From Achatina immaculata (Eukaryota > Mollusca > Gastropoda > Stylommatophora > Achatinidae): a DNA stretch of 64,000 nt. The notes beneath the pieces are model-generated. The model was not told the origin of the DNA, searched no databases, and saw nothing but the letters and a program-made list of their open reading frames with translations. The position numbers and the translations under genes are program-made. This document shows positions 55,606-64,000 of this stretch, one piece after another (the first letter of the stretch is position 1; every line of letters starts with the position of its first letter). Where the stretch lies: contig CM019708.1 of assembly GCA_009760885.1 (NCBI GenBank), positions 806,001 to 870,000 of the forward strand, written 5' to 3'.

Positions 55606-55940
55606 TTCAAACAAGAGTCATGCTGTCCTCATTGTGTGCCTTACCCTGTCTATATACCTCTCAAGTCTACTTTCGTCAGATGATTCGAGTCATTGTCTGG
55701 TAAGCCACGGTAATAATCTTGTGAGTACATTTGACATATTTTCTCATTATTTTATGTTTCCTATATGCCCGTTTATTCCTTTATCTGTGTTGGTCTAGAG
55801 GATTCCTGTACGGGTTATTCCACTTTTATACATTACATTCATTATAGCAAATGTTACAATGGATTTGTGACTATTTCTGCTACTTCTATGTGCTGTCGTC
55901 ATCTCTTCTCTCCTTTTATTTCTGATGTGCCTGCTCTCTT
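55606..55940. other. non-repetitive stretch, no gene recognised
   Basis: No motif recognised. Confidence 0.4.
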
Positions 55941-55942
55941 GG

Positions 55943-56232
55943 TCTTGTCTTATCTTGTCTCCCTGTAACTGCGAGCTGGTGTTCTTTGCAGCCGATGCTG
56001 TGGAGGTGTTGAGGCATAGTATCGTATCGGCAGCTATTTTTTCAGTCCCGGGGTACAGCTAAAAAGCAGGGGGGTGTGCACTGCTTCTTTAGCAGCCTCC
56101 ACCATCATGGGGATTATGGCGATCCCTGCTCTGTTAGCCAGACTAGGTCTGTTACTAGTGGAGAGGTTTGCTAACCCTGACGCTAGCATATTAGCTATGG
56201 ATCGTTGATTGCCTGATCGAACAGCTCTTGGT
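55943..56232 (+). mobile_element. family R interspersed repeat, copy R6
   Basis: Starts with two to three CTTGT-like units and AACTGCGAGCTGGTGTT. The body contains TCAGTCCCGGGGTACAGC and AGCAGCCTCCACCATCATGG, and the end TTGATTGCCTGATCGAACAG. A short internal deletion removes the GGGTACCAACGGAGAGG part. Confidence 0.87.
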
Positions 56233-56349
56233 ATGTCTTATGATTATGTAATCCTCATAGTAAACTCTGCTTTTGTCGTTTGTTTTTTGTTGTTTTTTTA
56301 CAAAACAAATATACAGTACTTGAGAAAGCCATGCATCTTATCGGGAATT

Positions 56350-56865
56350 TCACCGAGATGTTGGATGTAGGACTTAGTACCGAGATGTTGGATGTAGACC
56401 GAAATGTTGGATGTAGGACTTAGTACCGAGACGTTGGATGTAGGATTTAGTACCGAGATGTTGGATGTAGGACTTAGTACCGAGATGTTGGATGTAGGAT
56501 TTAGTACAGAGATGTTGGATGTAGGACTTAGTACCGAGATGTTGGATGTAGGATTTAGTACAGAGATGTTGGATGTAGGACTTAGTACCGAGATGTTTGA
56601 TGTAGGATTTAGTACAGAGATGTTGGATGTAGGACTTAGTACCGAGATGTTGGATGTAGGATTTAGTACAGAGATGTTGGATGTAAGACTTAGTACCGAG
56701 ATGTTGGATGTAGGATTTAGTACAGAGATGTTGGATGTAGGATTTAGTACAGAGATGTTTGATGTAGGATTTAGTACAGAGATGTTGGATGTAGGACTTA
56801 GTACCGAGATGTTGGATGTAGGACTTAGTACCGAGATGTTGGATGCAGGGGCTTATCACCGAGAT
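56350..56865. repeat. 27-bp minisatellite organised as 54-bp dimers
   Basis: Units GAGATGTTGGATGTAGGACT plus TAGTACC alternate with GAGATGTTGGATGTAGGATT plus TAGTACA. The frame LDVGLSTEM/LDVGFSTEM and its minus-strand counterpart are open for 171 and 198 codons for purely arithmetic reasons. Confidence 0.97.
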
Positions 56866-57121
56866 GGATGTAAGGATTTCCCAAGTACCGTATATTTGTT
56901 TAGCGACCACTGTAATTAAGACGTATGGGCGGCCAGCTGGTCCGTAGTCCTGGCTTGGATGATCGCCCACACGTGGCTGCTGAATCAGTGTTCAGTTTAT
57001 GTGTACCATAGACCCTTGACCTTCCATGTACTGGCAGAGATCTGTTCCACCACACGAGCCCTGGAACTGGTCAAGTGAGAGAGCCTGGAGGAGGAAGACG
57101 CGTGCATGGAAGGGCTAACGA

Positions 57122-57388
57122 AATTTGAGAGGAGAGAGACTGAGAGAGACAGAGAGGTTGAGAGACAGAGAGAAATTGAGAGAGATTTAGAGAGATTGAG
57201 AGAGAGAAAGAGAGACTGAGAGAGAGATTTAGAGAGAGATTGAGAGAGAGAAAGAGAGACTGAGAGAGAGAAAGAGAGACAGAGAGAGAAAGAGAGACAG
57301 AAAGAGAGACAGAGGGGGAGAGAGAGAGAGGAGAAAGAGAGAGAGAGAAAGAGAGAAAGAGAGAGAGAGAAAGAGAGAGAGAGAGGTG
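57122..57388. repeat. (GAGA)n-rich purine tract
   Basis: GAGAGA with interspersed TTGAGAGA and ACAGAGA units, about 270 bp. It is purine-only for long stretches, so triplex-prone. Confidence 0.95.
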
Positions 57389-57394
57389 TATTAA

Positions 57395-57959
57395 ACAACC
57401 ACTTCTCCTCCCACTGCCAATTTTTTTTTTATAGATTTTCTTGCCCTGGTTGTAAGCGGGTCACAATCACGTAATGCTAAGGCCACCGTAACCCTCCATG
57501 TCACGGCTTGACCTTATGACCCATTCCAGGTCATCGGATCCTACGTTCTACACAGCAGCCGTTTTATTTCATTCTCCAATCCACATCCACCTCTTCCTTC
57601 CATATCCATCGCTTCCCCGCCCAACCCCCCCCCCCCCCAGTGAGAACGAACGTAACTTCAATTCTCAGGAATTTTCAAGTCTTGTCCAGCTCCTGGGAAC
57701 TTCCATAAACGAAAATGAAAAACTGCAGAATGTAGTCAATTTTTTGTTTAGGTCAGGTAACTGACAGATGCAAGGAGCCACTAAGGCCCATGAGCCAGGC
57801 CGGTCAAGACCCTAGATTACTTCCAAACAGTGCATCCTGGGAACTAGAGGTTGGAATACGTAAGACTAATAAAGGGGTAGGGCTCTTACTGTTTTATTAA
57901 AGGTGGTGGACCTCACTGAAAAGCTAATTCTCATGTATTTATTATATGATATATATACG

Positions 57960-57960
<1 letters not shown>
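57395..57960. other. non-repetitive stretch, no gene recognised
   Basis: A C-run at 57625-57639 and otherwise plain sequence. The frame at 57498-57764 has no recognised domain. Confidence 0.45.

Positions 57961-58011
<51 letters not shown>
57961..58011. repeat. (GT)/(GA)n microsatellite
   Basis: GTGTGTG followed by a GA run. Confidence 0.95.
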
Positions 58012-58139
58012 GAATGACAAACGATCGAGATGCAAGAAATCGCCAAGCAACAGGTACAACACAAGCATTCCGTTATATAAACGAATGCACAGACAGGCTG
58101 GATAAATAGCTGTCTGTGGCACATATTTGTATGAAAGAC

Positions 58140-58272
58140 TGATAGATTAGATCGTACTAGATCAGATCAGATTAGATTAGATTAGATTAACCAGTTTAGT
58201 ATCAGGTTTGATTAGATCAGTTTAGAGTAGATTTATCAGATTACTTTGGTTTAGATTTGATTAGATTAGTTT
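58140..58272. repeat. (GATTA)n-like array, left block
   Basis: AGATTAGATTAGATTA with diverged GTTTAGAT variants. Interrupted by a LINE tip and resumed at 58625. Confidence 0.88.
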
Positions 58273-58274
58273 CT

Positions 58275-58622
58275 TATATATATCTTATATCCTTCCCGTG
58301 CCGTTAAACGTCACATAGGGCTCGTAAAGTAGTTCGCCAATTTTTCCTGTCTTCGGCGAGTCTTTCAACCTCATCAAAGGATTTTATGCCTGTTAACTTG
58401 GCCTCTCTTAATAATGTCCTCTTCAGAGTTTCACGCGGTCTGCCCCTTTTTCTTCGGCCTGTTGTGTTCCACTTGATAGCTTGTTTTGGGATTCTCTGAT
58501 CATTTCTTCTCATTAAGTGACCAACATATGTCCATCTCCTTTTCCTGATCACCCATGAGACTGGTTGTTGTTTAGTCATCTGTCTTATCTCTGCATTGTT
58601 CTTGAATTCATTCCACTTGATG
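58275..58622 (-). pseudogene. LINE 3' end remnant, family L-b, inside the (GATTA)n array
   Basis: The minus strand has an open stretch of 91 codons: SWVIRKRRWTYVGHLMRRND, then RRKRGRPRETLKRTLLREAK, then RLAEDRKNWRTTLRALCDV and a stop, followed by GGCACGGGAAGGATATAAGA and a short ATATAAG tail. This is the last ~100 residues of a LINE ORF2. No RT core is present. GATTA units lie on both sides. Confidence 0.87.
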
Positions 58623-58624
58623 CC

Positions 58625-58715
58625 GAGTATTTATATTAGATTAGTTTAAATTAGGCTAAATCAGTTTAGATTAGATTAGTTTAGATAAATCAATTTAGAT
58701 TAGATTACATAAATA
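58625..58715. repeat. (GATTA)n-like array, right block
   Basis: TTAGATTAGATTAG-type units continuing the left block. Confidence 0.85.
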
Positions 58716-59196
58716 GATTGACGTTTGAAATGAAGAAGAAGATGAATAAAGCAGTCCATTAAAAGAATAACAAGCTAGACCGGTAGAAAAGGAAACCGAC
58801 TTCCCATGTGGCACATGAACACGTCAGAGAAAGTAGAAGAAGAAGAAGCCGGCAAAGTTGTGCAGAAATCAGACATAAAAAAAAACCACTATTAATTCTG
58901 GAAACACCTTCAAGTGTTGCACCCCCTGGTATAAAGGCGGTCGATGAATGAGGTGCAGCCATTGAACTCTGGTGACCTCCACGCGCTTTCACGTCTGACC
59001 GAGCCAGACACGTGTGTGAACCTTGACCAGAGATCGTCCACGTGTCAGTTGTTTTCTTTTTTCTTCTTCTCGTTTTCAAAACAAAACCAAAAACAAAACA
59101 AAAAAAATGCCATTGATGCAGAAATAAGAAGCGGTTAAATAGAGAGAGTCGTTTATTTAAGCGAATTTAAAATAGTGATTGTTCTTTTTTTCGCCC

Positions 59197-59229
<33 letters not shown>

Positions 59230-59580
59230 AACTTTATTTCCACGGATGAAGACCTGGTCTGTGAGGCTTTGCCTGTTATCATAAAAATGTCATTCTCTTT
59301 CAGACATTCAACATGATATAATACACAAAGCTATGCTTATAATAAACATGATTAAGACTGAAGTAAGAAAGCTGAAATAACAAAACTTACAGAAAAAACT
59401 GTTACATTTCACTCTTACTCACAAGCTGTATACATGAAATAACTACATACAAGTGACAAAGTTACTCCAGCAGTCTTTTACAGTAATGAATAGCTACCAA
59501 AATAACAGGCAGTAGGACAATTCAGGGTAAAACCATATCATTTACAGTCAGTGCGGTAAGTGTCTTAAGTAATGTAGACG
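58716..59580. other. non-repetitive stretch with (GATT)n
   Basis: A (GATT)n run at 59198-59230. The remaining sequence shows nothing recognisable. Confidence 0.45.
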
Positions 59581-59588
59581 GAGACAAG

Positions 59589-59646
59589 TGGATGGATGGA
59601 TGGATGGATGGATGGATGGATGGACGGACGGACGGACGGATGGATG
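59589..59646. repeat. (GGAT)n(GGAC)n microsatellite
   Basis: About nine GGAT units followed by four GGAC units. Confidence 0.97.
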
Positions 59647-59649
59647 ACA

Positions 59650-59868
59650 GATTTACCCCCCAGTAGCATGTCTAGTTGGACTAATGGGGCAGGGGTCGCC
59701 ATAGTCCCCATGGTGGTGGGGTCTGCTAAAGAAGTACTACTCCAGTCTGTCTCCAGATTGAAAAAAATAGCTGCCATGACCAGATCCCAATCCGACATGA
59801 TGCTGTACCTCAACGTCTCCACCACATCGGCTGCAAAGAAAACCAGTTCGCAGTTTCAGAGAGCTGAA
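59650..59868 (-). mobile_element. family R interspersed repeat, copy R7
   Basis: Minus-strand partial copy. CCATGGTGGTGGGGTCTGCT and ATCGGCTGCAAAGAAAACCA are diagnostic. It lacks the CTTGT end and is bordered by (GGAT)n and a (GTAGTA)n run at 59880-59920. Confidence 0.83.
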
Positions 59869-60049
59869 GAATTAAAAGTGGTGGTAGTGGTAGTAGTAGT
59901 AGTAGTAGTAGTATTAATGATGTATCTTCCTTATTCTGATTTTTGTCGAAAATTATGATAGATAATTTAGTCTCAGTTTAAAATTTACCTAAACAAATTA
60001 TTTTTCACCAGTAATTTTAATACTAAACTTTTATTTTTAAAATGAGCAG

Positions 60050-60466
60050 CTGCAATACCAAAACTAATGCAAGAAACATCAATACCAGAACTAGTGCCAG
60101 AAACATCAATACCAGAACTAGTGCAAGAAGCATCAATACCAAAACTAGTGCAAGAAACATCAATACCAGAACTAGTGCAAGAAACATCAATACCAGAACT
60201 AGTGCAAGAAGCATCAATACCAGAACTAGCGCAAGAAGCATCAATACCAAAACTAGTGCAAGAAGCATCAATACCAAAACTAGTGCAAGAAACATCAATA
60301 CCAAAACTGGTGCAAGAAACATCAATACCAAAACTGGTGCAAGAAACATCAATACCAAAACTAGTGCAAGAAACAGCAATACCAGAACTAGTGCAAGAAA
60401 CATCAATACCAAAACTAATGCAAGAAACATCAATACCAAAACTAGCGCAAGAAACATCTAGCAAAA
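60050..60466. repeat. 27-bp minisatellite
   Basis: About 15 units of AGAAACATCAATACCAAAAC plus TAGTGCA. Frames are open on both strands in several registers because 27 is a multiple of three. Confidence 0.97.
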
Positions 60467-60469
60467 GCA

Positions 60470-62235
60470 GGAGAAAGTTGATGTAGCACGCGAAACTTCT
60501 CTTTAGTTTTGATTTACTAGTCACAGCACATCTGTCTATGCCACTACTTTTTATCTTTCCTGTCCACCCACGCGCACATGTCCACATGTGACCAGGCGAA
60601 TTTCGGGGCAAAGTGCCCAGATGGTGAGCGGGATAAAAGATCCACATGCTGTCACAGATTACACTCGGGCATCTCTTTCCGCCAAATCTATTTTCTGGCC
60701 ATTGTGAACTTGATGTTTTAAGACGGAGCTATACAATCTTTCCCATGGTCATCCTCTTTGCCATTAATAGATTATTGTCTCCTGCTGTTAACTGTCTCCA
60801 TACTCCAGCGTCTTTTATGTTTCCACCTCATTTCCGTCCTCCTTCCTTCCTCCATGCCTTTTCCTTCCAGCGGTCCGCCATTCATTCTTCGCTTACTCAA
60901 TCCATGCTCGTGTGACCTACATCCCGAGAGGTCAGTTCCGCGCTGTCACCTCTTGCTCTCTTTGTAGCAAAACATTCCCTCCCTCCCTCCTCCCCTTCCC
61001 TCCTCTTTTTTTTTTGTAAAAAGTTTCTTTTCTTTCTGTCTCTTTTCTCCATCTTACCCCGCCAAACCTCTTAGATTATCCCACCCCGTACCCCCCCTCC
61101 CTTGAAGCCACACACCGTAAAATCAATTGTCCAGTGGCTGGTCTGGTATCGCGTGCGCACACCCCCCTAATTTTGATTCAATACCCCACCCTACTTTGTT
61201 CAGATCCTCTACCCTTGGATCTGACAGTTCTCCTCTTTCATCGAAATGCATACCCACTCCCCTCCGTGTTTGTCTTTAACATCTGTTCCTCCCTCTTCTT
61301 CATTCCTTACATTTTGACAACTCCTCGTGGCCCCCCCCCCTCCCCTCCTCGTGCGCGTTAAGTCCGTCCTTCACGTCAGCTAGCTCGCTTCTGCCTGGGC
61401 CCCTGCTTGCCTGCATCATCTGGCTCTTGCGCCAGGGATGACCGGATCCGGTGACCCAACATCGTGCCTGGCCTGACACTGACCGCTCGTGAGGTCCAGG
61501 TCAGGTCTCCCTGCCCTGCCAAATCCACTTCCGCTACGCCTATTCCCAGCTGGCTGTTGGTGCTATTTTTACTGGGTGGTGTGTTTTCTCCTGTGTCTAC
61601 ACAGCTCAACCTTCATCAGAGATTGGCGGATATGAGGGGAGAATTTTTGCCGTTTCCATTTTGACCCCCGGTTTATTCTAAAGTCCTGGGTTTTCCTCTC
61701 CCATTAGCTGGCTCTTCTAAGAGAAGAATGCACTCACTGAGTTTAATGGAAGTTGGGATCTTTTCCAAGATTTGCCTGATCCGAAATAAACAAGGGTTGA
61801 AGAAAAAAGTTGTTGTTTTTTTTAAAACATGATTTTGAGAACAAATGGGACCCCCCAAAACAGGTGCCCGTGATGGTGCTGCATATGTCAGGGCCTTAGA
61901 AGATGCAGGATTCAAGGCATGACAATATGAGGTCTCAGCCCCACCCAACTATCACCCCCTCCCCCTCCCCCCAGAAAATGCTCAAAGTAAAAGATTATGA
62001 GTTGAATATGCAATCCTGTAATTACTTTAAAAACATGAATTTTATAACAGTAAGAGTAAAGAAACCAAGAAAATACGAATATATGATTATTGTAAAGACT
62101 ATTCTTATCTTGTAAGTCCTGTCAAAGAGGTTAACATTTTAACCTGTTACTATCTCATAATCGTCTGAAATTGTTACAAGATTTATCAGCTTCTGGTGGC
62201 CTACGTTAGACCTTTGGCCGTTTTTAATTATACTT
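60470..62235. other. pyrimidine-rich, low-repeat stretch without a recognised gene
   Basis: The longest stretch free of tandem arrays. C/T-rich from 60750 to 61350 with C runs. A plus frame at 61464-61664 contains a hydrophobic run (PSWLLVLFLLGGVFSPVS) resembling a signal peptide, but its N-region is long, a minus frame overlaps, and no exon boundaries are clear. No gene called. Confidence 0.4.
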
Positions 62236-62239
62236 AAGT

Positions 62240-62322
62240 TTACGACGCTTCTTTCTTCTGATGTAGTTGTAGAAGGAACCATTAGACCTTCTTTCTTCTG
62301 ATGTAGTCATAGAAGGAACCAT
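62240..62322. repeat. 40-bp minisatellite, left block
   Basis: About two units of TTCTTCTGATGTAGTCATAG plus AAGGAACCATTAGAC-like sequence. Split by a LINE tip. Confidence 0.85.
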
Positions 62323-62585
62323 TCATTCATTCATTTGCATGTTTCTTGCAGGACTTTGCTTCCTTAACAGCACTCCTGTAGACCTCTCGGTTGTGAGCAA
62401 GTTGGCCTGCTGCTGAAGCATCCATTTGGAGATCATCAACGATGTCTTGCAGCCATCTTGGCCTTGGTCTTCCTCTCTTTCTTTTTCCCATTATATACCC
62501 TTCCAGACGGTCTTCTCCAGATTATCATGACGTTTAATGTGTCCAAAATATTTAAATTTTCTTTCTTTAATCCTCTTTATGATCT
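62323..62585 (-). pseudogene. LINE 3' tip, family L-c copy 5, inside the 40-bp array
   Basis: The tail is seen as CATTCATTCATTTGCATG at the left. The minus strand then reads SAAGQLAHNREVYRSAV and KMAARHR-like decay, RPRPRWLQDIVDDLQMD and RKFKYFGHIKRHDN. About 265 bp remain. AACCATT at the left junction recurs just right of the element (about 62597), but it is also an array motif. Confidence 0.8.
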
Positions 62586-62589
62586 TCTA

Positions 62590-62692
62590 ATGGACGGAAC
62601 CATTAGATGTTATTTCTTCTGATGTAGTCATGGAAGAAACCATTAGACGTTATTTCTTCTGATGCAGTCGTGAAAGGAATCTCCTTTCTTTT
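62590..62692. repeat. 40-bp minisatellite, right block
   Basis: GGAACCATTAGATGTTATTT then CTTCTGATGTAGTCATGGAA, about two and a half units. Confidence 0.87.
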
Positions 62693-62699
62693 ATAGCTA

Positions 62700-63885
62700 C
62701 AGAGCTCATAACTTTACATATCTATACTGCAACAGCTTCTTGTTCATTCTCTCAGACATCGACACCAATCTCTCTCACAAATACGTCATTACATCTCAGG
62801 TTTCCAACATCACCGTAGAGCTTCTCATGTAGGGAGCTGAGGTCTGACCAGGTCCTTTGCCTGAGTGGGTTGTGTAACTGACAGCTCTGGAGGATGTGAT
62901 GTGGTGTCTGTTGCTCTTTGCTTGCAGGCTCTTAGGTTGTTGGGTCTATTTTCAGCTTCTAGCATAGATGGCGTCTCAGGCTGGAATGTCCTATTTTCAG
63001 TCGGAAGATTATCACTTGGTCATTTCTTAACAGTTTATAGTATTCGTCATCTGTTTGTTGGTTTTGTTTTTTTTACTGTGGGGTGTTTTGTTTTGTTCAT
63101 GTGCCTTTATATGTGGCTTTTAGTCTATTTGTGTGTGTGTGTGTCTGTGCATTCTTCTGCATTCTTTTGCAATGCAGTCTTTTGCATTGCAAAGGCGACT
63201 TGCGAAGTCTACGTCTTCATTGTACAAATCTTGTAGAAAATCTTTTTGTCTGTTACATGATTCTAGAAACTTCCATGTCTAATACAAGTGTCCACCTGAC
63301 AGCAGTGTCTACGCCCAGACATCTTGTGGTAAGATTTTTTTGTTTGTATCTAAATAAGTGGCTTTTGCCTAAGCGCTAACAAACTTACAAGTTACCAAAC
63401 AATCAACCATAGCAAACGCTGACAAATTTGGCAAGTTACAAACAAGCAACCATAACAACGGGTAATCAGTTTACAAACAGCCATATCTAAGGCATGACAG
63501 GATTACCTTTACCTTTTTACCATAAACTTAAAAACAAAAACACGAATTTGTGTAAGTGCCAATCATCGACATATATAAATCTCTGTATTAAAAGCCAAGC
63601 AGACATCATTTAAAGGCGCTTCAAATGTATGGTTGGTTCTAATTCACTTGAACTCGCACTGACAAACACTTGATAACAGTGATAAAGGCGATAATTTATT
63701 TAAACAAAATTATTTATTACATTAATGGAAGCAAAATAATTGCAAATTTATATGTCTTCGAGATTGCTAGCACGAGACCCGTGGCGCATGCTTAGGTCGT
63801 CTTGCCCTCAGACCGGCTATGCAAATGGCTCTAGCTATTGATGCTGTTATAAATGGCCGTGCAGAATATGGTAGATATGGTAGAG
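62700..63885. other. non-repetitive stretch with a SINE tail fragment
   Basis: (GT)n at 63130-63145. AAGGCATGACAGGATTACCT then TTACCTTTTTACC at about 63491-63523 is the 3' end of the SINE superfamily listed above, without body. A 123-codon frame at 62865-63236 has no recognised domain. Confidence 0.5.
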
Positions 63886-63887
63886 CT

Positions 63888-64000
63888 CACTACAGCTGGA
63901 AGGCCGACAGCTAAGGGCCCACTGCATCTAGAAGACCCACTGATAAGGGCCCACTACAGCTAGAAGTCCCCCTGCTAAGGGTTCACTACAGCTAGATATC
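63888..64000. repeat. 32-bp minisatellite running off the window
   Basis: At least three and a half units of AAGGGCCCACTACAGCTAGA plus AGTCCCCCTGCT. Continues beyond the end. Confidence 0.92.

Overview
Repeat-dominated animal nuclear DNA with no intact host gene that I can recognise. It is AT-leaning and packed with microsatellites and minisatellites. It carries a mariner element with terminal inverted repeats and a TA duplication, tRNA-derived SINE-like repeats with A/B boxes, and many 5'-truncated LINE tails ending in short tandem tails. The LINE tail families (RT C-terminal regions ending in tails such as (TGAA)n) look like those common in molluscs and other lophotrochozoans; that host assignment is an inference from memory. 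There is no rRNA, CRISPR array, operon or bacterial signal.

Layout. 0-5.7 kb: a 28-bp array, three copies of an interspersed repeat with a (CTTGT)n end (family R), 34- and 35-bp minisatellites, a long CAT/CAC trinucleotide tract and a LINE tail. 6-12.7 kb: TATC/TGTC microsatellites, AT-rich and 61-bp arrays, a dimeric 30/31-bp array, two 17-21 bp micro-insertions with perfect target duplications, and a foldback element. 12.7-17.6 kb: mostly plain AT-rich DNA with two LINE tails. 17.6-23.6 kb: a 42-bp array split by a mariner (18677-19999) and by a LINE (20142-20975), then a ~330-bp direct duplication flanking a modular element (family M, copy A), then a 44-bp array. 26-31.6 kb: a SINE, an R copy interrupted by a 30-bp minisatellite, a second foldback, the same 30-bp minisatellite again, a transposon-derived ORF fragment, and 32-, ~43- and 40-bp arrays. 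34.8-46.7 kb: SINE-like repeats, M copy B, a 34-bp array carrying a LINE, a 43-bp array, a dimeric 30+30 array, further arrays and LINE tails. 46.8-64 kb: 39-, 24/28-, 28-, 33-, 27-, 27- and 40-bp arrays, M copy C, more R copies, SINE pieces and LINE tails.

Listed tandem arrays cover roughly a quarter of the window (sum of my intervals). Nearly all long open frames are by-products of arrays whose period is a multiple of three, or of simple repeats; I do not call them genes. Real coding relics are transposon-derived: a mutated mariner transposase, several LINE reverse-transcriptase C-terminal remnants (one retaining the YADD motif), and a frameshifted ORF with a GERFHQDI motif.

The most interesting signal is family M: a (GAA)n-tailed, non-coding element built from ~110-bp and ~88-bp modules. 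It is present as one copy flanked by a ~330-bp near-identical duplication, one 5'-truncated copy with a 9-bp target duplication, one longer copy at the edge of an array, and two micro-insertions consisting only of its last 17-21 bp with perfect 13- and 14-bp target duplications. This pattern indicates target-primed reverse transcription of a non-autonomous element whose partner is not visible here.
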